From assembly GCA_049518415.1 (NCBI GenBank), contig JBEKRX010000007.1, positions 42,002 to 106,001 of the forward strand: a stretch of 64,000 bases of DNA. Reading direction: 5' to 3'. This DNA comes from CAVQND01 sp049518415 (lineage in GTDB: Bacteria > Verrucomicrobiota > Verrucomicrobiia > Limisphaerales > UBA8199). The notes beneath the pieces are model-generated. The model worked only from the letters and a program-made list of their open reading frames with translations, had not been told where the DNA came from and made no database searches. Below are positions 36,449-43,725 of the stretch, piece after piece. Each line of letters opens with the position of its first letter. Within the stretch, counting starts at the first letter, position 1. A program made the position numbers and the translations under genes.

Positions 36449-36503
36449 GGAAGGCCGCCGCCGTGGGGCACTTGCGGAAAGTGCTTTACACCGTCCGCCT
36501 TCC
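36449..36503 (+). promoter_or_regulatory. Two-tier hairpin upstream of rpsO, candidate S15 leader
   Basis: An outer stem GGAAGGC (36449-36455) / GCCTTCC (36497-36503) encloses an inner stem GCACTT (36468-36473) / AAGTGC (36479-36484). It lies 58-112 bases before the rpsO start. Ribosomal protein S15 represses its own mRNA through different leader structures in several phyla, so a role here is plausible but unproven. The remainder of the pgm-rpsO gap holds only the repeats listed. Confidence 0.45.
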
Positions 36504-36560
36504 AAACTACAGTCGAGCGACATTATTTTCGAGGCGGAATAGATTGGATTATTGGAAAGT

Positions 36561-36818
36561 ATGGAAGCGAAAGCGAAAACGATTGGTGATTTCAAGTTGC
36601 ACGAGCGGGACACCGGTTCGGCGGATGTGCAGATTGCGTTGCTGACGCAACGCATCAACCATCTGACCGAGCACTTACAGAAGAACAAGAAGGATCATAG
36701 TTCCCGGCGCGGCCTGCTGATGATGGTGGGCCAGCGCCGTCGTTTGTTGGACTACCTGCACAATACCGATTTGAACCGCTACCAGGCGATCACGAAGAAG
36801 CTTAAGCTGCGCAAGTAA
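36561..36818 (+). CDS. rpsO: 30S ribosomal protein S15
   Basis: Binds 16S rRNA helix 22 early in small-subunit assembly. The ATG at 36561 gives 85 residues (MEAKAKTIGDFKLHERDTGS), with the invariant DTGSADVQIALLTQRINHLT, KDHSSRRGLLMMVGQRRRLL and DYLHNTDLNRYQ. A TTG three codons earlier is an alternative start. It precedes pnp by about 220 bp, the conserved rpsO-pnp order found in most bacteria, where the two genes share a transcript cut by RNase III or ended between them. Confidence 0.95.
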   Translation: MEAKAKTIGDFKLHERDTGSADVQIALLTQRINHLTEHLQKNKKDHSSRRGLLMMVGQRRRLLDYLHNTDLNRYQAITKKLKLRK

Positions 36819-36890
36819 TTGCCGGCCAGGCGCTTGTCCTTTGGAGGGCTCACGCCCGGGGCAAGCCCGCCTGGGATGATTTCAGTTTGA

Positions 36891-36917
36891 CTGGGCCGGC
36901 AAACGCGAACGGCCCAG
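36891..36917 (+). terminator. Hairpin between rpsO and pnp
   Basis: CTGGGCCG (36891-36898) pairs with CGGCCCAG (36910-36917) around an 11-base loop. It is followed by a weak pyrimidine tract (CCTTTCACTTTAA), so it could be an attenuating terminator or an RNase processing site in the rpsO-pnp transcript. Confidence 0.45.
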
Positions 36918-36971
36918 CCTTTCACTTTAACGTTCGCGTAATAGAAAGCTCCGTTCCACTGAGAAATTTCA

Positions 36972-37003
36972 TTCAGTCCCGAAAACTTTCGGGATTCACT
37001 GAA
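36972..37003 (+). promoter_or_regulatory. Hairpin in the pnp leader
   Basis: TTCAGT and ACTGAA form an outer stem around TCCCGAAA / TTTCGGGA, which pairs almost completely with a two-base loop. It ends 34 bases before the pnp start. In enterobacteria PNPase represses its own mRNA through a leader stem cut by RNase III; this stem is in the right place for similar control, but that is inference. Confidence 0.5.
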
Positions 37004-37037
37004 GTTCCTCGGTGGCAATGGAGGAAAAATCAATATC

Positions 37038-39413
37038 ATGTCAGAAAATGCCACCGTCCCCGTGGGGGACAAACAAATCATTATTGAAACTGGAAAACTC
37101 GCCAAGCAGGCCGACGGCGCTGTCAGCGTTCAACTCGGCGAGACCATCGTCATTGTGGCCGCCGTGGGCGCCACCAAGGCCAAAGAGGGCCAGGAGTTTT
37201 TTCCGCTGACCGTCGATTACCGCGAAAAGGCGGCCGCGGCCGGCAAGTTCCCGGGCGGCTATTTCAAACGGGAAGGCCGCCCCACCGAGAAGGAAATCCT
37301 CACCTCCAGGCTCATTGACCGCCCCATCCGTCCGCTGTTCCCGCGCGGCTGGTACAGCGAGGTCCAAGTCCAGTGCATCGTGCTCAGCGCCGATGGGGAG
37401 AACGACCCGGACGTCCTGGCGGTACTGGGCGCTTCCGCCGCCTTGATGGTCAGCGATATTCCCTGGGACGGGCCCCTGGGGGCGGTCCGCGTTGGCCGCG
37501 TCAACGGCCAGTTCGTCGCCAACCCAACCCACAGCCAGATGGTCGAGAGCGACCTCGACCTGGTGTATGTCGGCAATGAAACCGACCTGGTCATGTTCGA
37601 AGGCTCGGCCAAGGAGGTCAGCGAGGCAGATTTCAACGCCGCCCTGCAGTTCGGCCAACAGGCGATTCAGCCGAGCGTGGCCGCGCAAAAGGAATTGGCG
37701 GCGCGGGCCGGCAAACCGAAACGGCAGGTCCGGCTGAACCTTGTGCCGGAGGAAATCCTCGCCGAGGCCAAGGCGCGGGCCGGGGAGCGCATCGTCACCG
37801 CCTTGCTCACCGAGGGCAAAGTCGCCCGCGAGACGGCCGTCACGGCGCTCACGGACGAGATCAGCCAGCAACTCGTCGAGAAGTTCGGGGCGGAAAAAGT
37901 CACCGACTTCGTGCTCAAAGATGCCTTCTACTACATCCAAAAAGAGGCGGTCCGCAGCTTGATCATGAACCAGGACAAGCGGCTGGACGGACGCGGTTTC
38001 GAGCAGGTCCGCCCCATCCACAGCGAGGTCGGGATTCTGCCCCGGGCCCACGGCTCGGCCCTGTTTCAGCGGGGCGAGACCCAGGCCGTTACCCTCTGCA
38101 CCCTGGGCACCGGCGAGGACGCCCAGGAATTCGACGCCTACACCGGCGGCGCCAGCGAAAAGAAATTCATCCTCCACTACAATTTCCCGAACTTCTCGGT
38201 TGGCGAGACCGGCCGCATCGGCGGTCCGGGCCGGCGCGAGATTGGCCACGGGGCGCTGGCCGAGCGCTCGCTGGAAGCGATGGTGCCCACCGAGACCTAT
38301 CCCTACTCCATCCGCATTACCAGTGAGATCATGGAGTCCAACGGTTCCACCTCGATGGCCACCGTCTGCGGGGGCTCGCTGGCCCTGATGGACGCAGGTG
38401 TGCCGATAGCGCGCCCGGTCGCCGGCGTCAGCATCGGCCTGTGCACCGACCTCGACGCCAAAGACCGGATCTCTCGTTACAAGCTCCTCACCGACATCAT
38501 CGGCTGGGAAGATGCCTTTTGCGACATGGACTGCAAGATTGCCGGCACCGAAAAGGGCATCACCGGCTTCCAGCTTGACCTCAAGCTGCGCGGCGTCTCG
38601 CATCCCATCATGGCCGAGGCGGTGGCACGGGCGCACGCGGCGCGCCTGCTGATTTTGACCGAGATGGCCAAGACCCTGAGCGCTTCCCGCAAGGAGTTGA
38701 GCAAGTACGCCCCCCGCATCGAGACGCTCAAGATCAACCCGGAGAAGATTGGCGCCTTGATTGGCCCCGGCGGCAAGAACATCAAGAAGCTCGTCGAAGA
38801 ATCCGGTTGCGAAATCAACATCGAAGATGACGGCACCGTGAACATCTATTCCGTGTCGGAAGATGGCATGAAGATTGCCCGCGAGGCCATTCTCGGCATG
38901 ACCGCCGAGGCCGAGATCGGCAAGATTTATCGCGGCAAAGTCGTCACCATCAAGGAATTCGGCGCCTTCGTCGAATTCCTGCCCGCCAAAGACGGCCTGG
39001 TCCACATCAGTGAACTGGCCAATTTCCGCGTCAAACAGACCGAGGACATCGTCAAGCTGGGCGATGAGATCTGGGTCAAGTGCCTGGGGGTGGACGAAAA
39101 GGGCCGGGTGCGGCTCTCACGCAGAGCGGCCATGGCCGAGCGCGACCAGCAAATGTCCGGCCTGGCCGAGGGCGGCGAGCGCAGGGAGGAGGGCAATCCT
39201 GCCGAGCGGGGCGACCACCGCGGCGAGTCCGGCGAGCGCCCCCCCGAGCGCGGCGAGCGCCGTGACCGGGGTGAGCGCCCCGACCGTGGCGGACGCGGTG
39301 ACCGGAGCGAGCGGGGTGACCGCGGCGGACGCGGCGACCGCGGTGAGCGCGGCGAGCGTGGCGACCGCGGTGAGCGGAGTCAGCCCCGCCAGGAACCGCC
39401 GCGCCAGGGTTAA
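37038..39413 (+). CDS. pnp: Polyribonucleotide nucleotidyltransferase (PNPase)
   Basis: A 3'-5' phosphorolytic exoribonuclease and degradosome component. The 791 residues contain two RNase PH domains (first: KEGQEFFPLTVDYREKAAAA; second: GILPRAHGSALFQRGETQAV and the metal-binding DMDCKIAGTEKGITGFQLD), a KH domain with the loop IGPGGKNIKKL (near residue 575), and an S1 domain (GKIYRGKVVTIKEFGAFVEF, near residue 632). The final ~80 residues are almost entirely Arg, Gly, Asp and Glu in ERGDRGGRGDRGE-like repeats, an RGG-type low-complexity tail not present in E. coli PNPase that may bind RNA or drive condensation. Confidence 0.96.
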   Translation: MSENATVPVGDKQIIIETGKLAKQADGAVSVQLGETIVIVAAVGATKAKEGQEFFPLTVDYREKAAAAGKFPGGYFKREGRPTEKEILTSRLIDRPIRPLFPRGWYSEVQVQCIVLSADGENDPDVLAVLGASAALMVSDIPWDGPLGAVRVGRVNGQFVANPTHSQMVESDLDLVYVGNETDLVMFEGSAKEVSEADFNAALQFGQQAIQPSVAAQKELAARAGKPKRQVRLNLVPEEILAEAKARAGERIVTALLTEGKVARETAVTALTDEISQQLVEKFGAEKVTDFVLKDAFYYIQKEAVRSLIMNQDKRLDGRGFEQVRPIHSEVGILPRAHGSALFQRGETQAVTLCTLGTGEDAQEFDAYTGGASEKKFILHYNFPNFSVGETGRIGGPGRREIGHGALAERSLEAMVPTETYPYSIRITSEIMESNGSTSMATVCGGSLALMDAGVPIARPVAGVSIGLCTDLDAKDRISRYKLLTDIIGWEDAFCDMDCKIAGTEKGITGFQLDLKLRGVSHPIMAEAVARAHAARLLILTEMAKTLSASRKELSKYAPRIETLKINPEKIGALIGPGGKNIKKLVEESGCEINIEDDGTVNIYSVSEDGMKIAREAILGMTAEAEIGKIYRGKVVTIKEFGAFVEFLPAKDGLVHISELANFRVKQTEDIVKLGDEIWVKCLGVDEKGRVRLSRRAAMAERDQQMSGLAEGGERREEGNPAERGDHRGESGERPPERGERRDRGERPDRGGRGDRSERGDRGGRGDRGERGERGDRGERSQPRQEPPRQG

Positions 39414-39537
39414 TCGCCCACGCGCGAATTGGAATTAGTCAGCAAGTATAAGCGACGGCGAGCAAGTTGCGCGGTTGGCGCCGGCGCACACCCCCTATGT
39501 TTCGACCGCATGGCCGATGCCCACAGCAATGGCTCAG

Positions 39538-40496
39538 TCAGCGCAGCTCTTGTATTTTGGCAGCCAACTGCAAGATGGGAACCACTTCACACCGCTGGTT
39601 GAGTGGGTAGGCCTGGGCGCCGGGGTAAACGACAAACAGGCGTTCGAGCTTCAGGTCATTCAAGGCGATATACATTGATTTGGTGGGCGTCGGGGCGTCC
39701 GCATACTTGAACTCGAAGCCAAACCGTTTGCCCTGGCGGATCACCAGGAGATCGAGTTCCGCCCCGCCGTGTGTGGCCCAGAAGAAGGCCTCCTGCGCAC
39801 CAGTCCAGCGCAGCGCCTGTTCCAGGGCGAACCCTTCCCAGGAGGCGCCGAGCTTGGGATGGCCCTCCAGGGCAGCGAAGGAATCCAGGCCCAACAAGCA
39901 ATGCACCAGCCCGGAGTCGCGCACATAGACCTTGGGCGCTTTGACCTGGCGTTTGCCGATGTTTTCAAACCACGGCGGCAACTGCCGCACCATGAAGGCG
40001 GAGGTCAGGAGGTCCAGATATCTGCGAGCCGTCGCCTCGGCCGAACCCAGTGAACGAGCGAAGTCCGCCGCATTCCACACCTGCCCGTGAAAATGCGCGA
40101 CCATCGACCAAAACCGGCGCAACGTTGCCGCCGGCACGGTGGTGCCAAGTTGCGGAATGTCCCGCTCCAGGAAAGTGCGGCTGAAATCCTGCCGCCATTG
40201 GACGCTGGCCTGGTCCGAAGCCGCAAGGAACGAAAGCGGCAAACCCCCACGCCACCAGAGCCGGCGGAAATTGGACGCCCCGGTTTCGGCCAGGTCGAAC
40301 CCGAAAAGGTCCACGAAAGAAACGCGACCGGCCAGCGATTCGGAAACTGCGCCAACCAGATGCGGCGAGGCGCTGCCCAGGATGAGAAAACGGGCCGGCA
40401 GCGGACGGCGGTCTGCCAGCACACGCAACAGCGTGAACAGTTCCGGCTTGCGCTGGATTTCATCAATGACCACAAGCCCCCTCAGCGGTCCCAGCG
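39538..40496 (-). pseudogene. AAA_14/DUF4143 ATPase, C-terminal part split off by insertion
   Basis: This open frame carries the second half of an AAA_14/DUF4143 ATPase: LRGLVVIDEIQRKPELFTLL (Walker B), RFLILGSASPHLVG, then the DUF4143 domain with ERDIPQLG, NAADFARSLG and the nuclease-like end GGAELDLLVIRQGKRFGFEF. The N-terminal Walker A half is 4.6 kb away at 45076-45333 on the same strand. The boundary at 40496 is the edge of the transposon target duplication. Joining the pieces after removing 40497-45083 restores S-A-L-(G/E)-P-L-R-G in frame. The intact protein would be about 420 residues. Proteins of this family are common in mobile-rich genomes; their role is poorly known. Confidence 0.88.
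40489..40496. repeat. Target-site duplication, left copy (TCCCAGCG)
   Basis: TCCCAGCG immediately outside the left inverted repeat corresponds to TTCCAGCG at 45076-45083 outside the right one. The length of eight bases is what IS256-family transposases generate. One mismatch indicates some age. Confidence 0.8.
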
Positions 40497-40525
40497 GGTG
40501 ATGTCCCAAGCTTCCTGTAAAAACC
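40497..40525 (+). repeat. Left terminal inverted repeat of the transposon
   Basis: GGTGATGTCCCAAGC followed by TTCCTGTAAAAACC. The inner CCTGTAAAAA block is shared exactly with the right end. The transposase ATG lies 53 bases further in, as usual for IS256-type elements. Confidence 0.8.
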
Positions 40526-40578
40526 AACTGGGTGCAGATTCCAAATGCACGCGTAAAAACAGAAAGCGAAAGACAAAC

Positions 40579-41820
40579 ATGAAACGCCAACTTCCCAGCC
40601 AAACCCTCGAAGAACAGTTTCTCAGTCCTGCCACACGGCAAGCACCCCTGTCTGAAAGCATCCGCCTGGGCGCTCAACTCATGCTTCAGAAAGCGGTCGA
40701 ACTCGAAGTGACCGAGTTCCTGGGCCGCGACCACTACCAGCGGAGCGGGGACGGGGTTCTCCACGGGTATCGCAACGGCTACGAGGACAAACAAGTCCAG
40801 ACCGCCGAAGGACCCCTGCATTTGAAAATGCCCCAAGTGCGCGACACCATTGAAGCCTTCGACAGCGTGTGGCTGCGGGCGCTGGTTCGGCGTAGTGACA
40901 AGCTGGCGGCCCTGATCCCGCAGCTCTACGTCAAGGGACTGTCAACGCGGGACATCGAGGCCGCCCTCACCGACACGCTGGAGGTGGAGGGGGTGAGCAA
41001 GAGCACGGTCAGCACGTTGTGCGGGCAATTAAAGAAGGACTTCGAGCAGTGGCAGGACCGGGATCTGACCGAACACAAGATTCTGTATCTGTTTTGCGAT
41101 GGGATTTACCTGCGGCTGCGTCCGGAGGATGAGCGGGCGGCGGCGGTGCTGTGTGCTTACGGGATCCAGGAGGACGGCAGGAAAGTGCTCCTGCATCTGG
41201 CGGTGGGCGACAAGGAGAGCACCGTTTGCTGGAAGAGCTTCTTCCAGGACATAAAACAACGGGGACTGGCCGAACCGCTCCTGGCCATCATCGACGGGGA
41301 CAGCGGGCTACGCAGAGCAGTCAGGGAGTGCTTTCCTGGCTCGTGGGTGCAGCGGTGTCAGGTGCATCGGATGCGCAACATCCTATGCAAGCTGCCGGAA
41401 AAGGCCCGGCCTGGGATCAAGAAGCTCCTGCACAAGGCATTCACGGCGCAGAGCCACAAAACGGGTCTGGAGCAAGCCCAAGCCGTCGTGGCGATGTATG
41501 AGCAGGATTATCCCGAGGCCATGAAATGCCTGGCGACCGATCTGGAGGAAGTCTTGACCGCGCTGCGCTTTCCTGAAAGCCATCGCAAACGCATCCGAAC
41601 GACGAATTTATTGGAGCGATTATTTGGGGAAGGCCGTCGCCGGTCTAAAGTCGTCCCGCGGTTCATGAGTGAGCGTTCCGGCCTGAGTTTGTTATTCGCG
41701 GTGTTAGTGGACGCGTCTGCGAGCTGGCGTGGCGTCAGGGTGACTCCGTCGGCGAACCGTGAACTGGAGGTTCTCCGCCCGAACGCGAAGACCCGACAAG
41801 TTGTCCGACTGGCGGCGTAA
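40579..41820 (+). CDS. IS256-family (Mutator-like) transposase
   Basis: A DDE transposase that catalyses cut-and-paste or copy-out movement of IS256-type elements. The ATG at 40579 gives 413 residues. The first catalytic aspartate is in LYLFCDGIYLRLR (about residue 175), the second in LAIIDGDSGLRRAVRECFPG with the family signature VQRCQVHRMRNI, and the glutamate in TTNLLERLFGEGRRRSKVV (about residue 345). The N-terminal DNA-binding part includes LEVTEFLGRDHYQR and GYRNGYEDKQVQT. Full length with no internal stops, so it may be active. It sits just inside the left inverted repeat. Confidence 0.93.
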   Translation: MKRQLPSQTLEEQFLSPATRQAPLSESIRLGAQLMLQKAVELEVTEFLGRDHYQRSGDGVLHGYRNGYEDKQVQTAEGPLHLKMPQVRDTIEAFDSVWLRALVRRSDKLAALIPQLYVKGLSTRDIEAALTDTLEVEGVSKSTVSTLCGQLKKDFEQWQDRDLTEHKILYLFCDGIYLRLRPEDERAAAVLCAYGIQEDGRKVLLHLAVGDKESTVCWKSFFQDIKQRGLAEPLLAIIDGDSGLRRAVRECFPGSWVQRCQVHRMRNILCKLPEKARPGIKKLLHKAFTAQSHKTGLEQAQAVVAMYEQDYPEAMKCLATDLEEVLTALRFPESHRKRIRTTNLLERLFGEGRRRSKVVPRFMSERSGLSLLFAVLVDASASWRGVRVTPSANRELEVLRPNAKTRQVVRLAA

Positions 41821-42015
41821 GGGCCAGCGGTAGCTGTCGCCCGTGAAATCCCACCCGTTCGCTTTAAGAACCGGCTGTCGTTCTTCCTTGAGATTTCGGC
41901 CCAGCAGAGTAAAAACGTGGAATCTGCCTCCACGAGACGCTGGCTCGATTGATCAGCCAACGCCCCGCGTGCGGCGCCCGGTTCGGACTGGGCTGACAAA
42001 CAGCCATCAACATTT

Positions 42016-43113
42016 ATGAAAGCGCGAATCTCAAAGCTCATTGGATGCCTCTGCCTCCTGTTCCTCGCGGTCTGCGCGGTGACGCCACCGGCCTCGGCTC
42101 AACCCCGGCCCACTCTTGGGCTGCAATTCTCCTCAGGGCAGCCGACCCTGAGGCTGACCGGGGCGGTAGGGACCGTCTATTCGATTGAATACGCCACTGG
42201 CCTATCTCCCACGAATGTTTGGGTGGATCGAACGTTGGTGCAAGCAGAGGGTGGCGGCATTGTTTGGACGGATCCGTCGTCCCCCACGCCAGGCCAGCGG
42301 TTTTACCGAGCTGTATCCGTCCCCGCACCCGCCGACACCAACCTGGTGTTCATCCAGCCGGGGACGTTCACGATGGGCAGCCCGACCAACGAGGCTGAGG
42401 GGGGGTATGAGGCGCAGCATACGGTGACCATCAGCCGGGGATTTTGGATGGGGAAGTATTTGGTGACCCAAGGGGAGTATCTGGCGGTGGTGGGGAGCAA
42501 TCCGAGCTTATTCCGTAACGGCGCAAATGCGTCCTTCGGGGGCACCGGGAGCACGATTACCAACGAACTGCTTCATCCGGTGGAGCAGGTGAGTTGGAAT
42601 GATGCGACCGATTATTGCGCGTCGCGGACGCAGCGGGAGCGGGCGGGGGGTCTGATTCCGACGAATTATGTGTATCGGCTGCCGACGGAGGCGGAGTGGG
42701 AGTATGGGTGTCGGGCGGGGACGACGACGGCATTTTATCCGGGGAGCAGTCTGCATTCGGGACAGGCGAACTTCGACGGTCGCTACGAGTACGATGTGTC
42801 GGTGGGCACGATCTATAATCCGAGTGGGGTCTTCCTTGGGGTAACAACGCCGGTGGGGAGCTATGCCGCGAACCCATGGGGATTGTATGACATGATCGGG
42901 AATGTCTGGGAGTGGTGTCAGGACTGGTATGACGTTTATCCTCGCGGGAGTGTCATCGACCCGCAGGGACCTGCTTCGGGCTCGATGCGCGTGATCCGCG
43001 GCGGCGACTGGAACGACATCGCCTGGATCTGCCGCTCAGCGTACCGCGACGGCCCCCCGGGCCGCATCGAATTCCTCATCGGTTTCCGGGTTGTCCTGGC
43101 CCCAGGTCAGTGA
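42016..43113 (+). CDS. DGR target: secreted FGE/SUMF1-domain (C-type lectin fold) protein
   Basis: A 365-residue exported protein (signal peptide ISKLIGCLCLLFLAVCAVTP). After an N-terminal beta-rich segment, residues ~110-365 form a formylglycine-generating-enzyme-like domain: FIQPGTFTMGSPTNEAEGG, GFWMGKYLVTQGEY, HPVEQVSWNDATDYC, YRLPTEAEWEYGCRAGTTT, WGLYDMIGNVWEWCQDW. The C-terminal RVIRGGDWND through IGFRVVLAPGQ is the variable repeat, matching an adenine-rich template 1.7 kb downstream. This fold is the commonest known DGR target, where mutated residues line a ligand-binding face. It is therefore probably a variable surface binding protein, not an active sulfatase-maturating enzyme. The ligand is unknown. 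Confidence 0.9.
   Translation: MKARISKLIGCLCLLFLAVCAVTPPASAQPRPTLGLQFSSGQPTLRLTGAVGTVYSIEYATGLSPTNVWVDRTLVQAEGGGIVWTDPSSPTPGQRFYRAVSVPAPADTNLVFIQPGTFTMGSPTNEAEGGYEAQHTVTISRGFWMGKYLVTQGEYLAVVGSNPSLFRNGANASFGGTGSTITNELLHPVEQVSWNDATDYCASRTQRERAGGLIPTNYVYRLPTEAEWEYGCRAGTTTAFYPGSSLHSGQANFDGRYEYDVSVGTIYNPSGVFLGVTTPVGSYAANPWGLYDMIGNVWEWCQDWYDVYPRGSVIDPQGPASGSMRVIRGGDWNDIAWICRSAYRDGPPGRIEFLIGFRVVLAPGQ
42977..43105 (+). repeat. DGR variable repeat (VR)
   Basis: A 129-bp stretch encoding the last ~43 residues of the target before the stop. It aligns with the template at 44725-44856. The flanks CGGGCTCGA, CGCGGCGGC and TCGGTTTCCGGGTT are shared. About 20 differences fall on template adenines and about ten on other bases, with a one-codon length difference; exact counts depend on where the gap is placed. 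Confidence 0.85.
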
Positions 43114-43264
43114 GCCAGAGCGGAGCAGGCGAGGCGGAGCGAGGGACGAGCGAAGCCTGACTGCGGAGCGGGTGTGAGGAGGTCAACCGGGTAGGAATAA
43201 GAAAAGAAAAGCCCCGCGCAGCGGTCGCGAAATCTTCCGAGAACCGACGCCCCTGGCAATCTGA

Positions 43265-43725
43265 ATGCAACTGAAGGTCTTGATTCTGCCGATTAAGAAT
43301 CTCGGGGCTGCGGAGGCCGAGATGAACGGTTTTTTGCGTGGGCACCGGGTGCTGGCGGTGAAGAAGGAATTCGTGGCGGATGGGGAGGACTCCTTCTGGA
43401 CCTCTTGCGTGGAGTACCTGGATGGCGGCGGAGCGGGCGGATTGGTTCCGGGCGGCAAGCTACCCAAGGTGGACTATAAAGAGGTGCTCAAGCCGGAGGA
43501 ATTCGAGGTGTTCAGCCGGTTGCGCGACTGGCGCAAGGCCGTGGCCGAGAAGGAGGGTGTTCCGGTGTACGTGGTGTTGAGCAACGAGCAACTGGCCGAC
43601 ATGGTGCGTCGCGGGTTTCCAGCAAATCCCAGATGAAGGAGATCGAAGGCGTGGGCGAGGCGCGCATCGAGAAATACGGAGCGGCCCTGCTGGAGCGGCT
43701 GGCGTTCAACCCGGTGCCCGCGTGA
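43265..43725 (+). CDS. DGR accessory HRDC-domain protein, frameshifted
   Basis: The first frame (43265 to about 43614) encodes LKVLILPIKN and a beta-rich N-terminus, then an HRDC-like helical domain starting at EFEVFSRLRDWRKAVAEKEG and VPVYVVLSNEQLADMVRR. At about 43612-43616 the domain continues one frame back as SKSQMKEIEGVGEARIEKYG and AALLERLAF, ending at the TGA at 43723-43725. HRDC domains bind nucleic acid in RecQ and RNase D, and HRDC proteins are known DGR accessories in some lineages. No slippery heptamer fits the shift, so it is a real mutation or a missing base in a GGGTTT run. The end overlaps the RT start (GTGA). Confidence 0.8.

Noticed and set aside
37041..39005. Very long minus-strand open frame opposite pnp
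   Set aside because: GC-rich codon structure of pnp leaves the opposite strand open; the translation has no family signature. The same applies to frames opposite rhaB, rpoN, the M28 gene and polA.
41821..42015. A right end of the IS256 element directly after the transposase
   Set aside because: I looked for TTTTTACAGG or a GGTCAAGTCC-like end in this stretch and found none; AGTAAAAACG at 41908 is in the wrong orientation and lacks the rest of the end.
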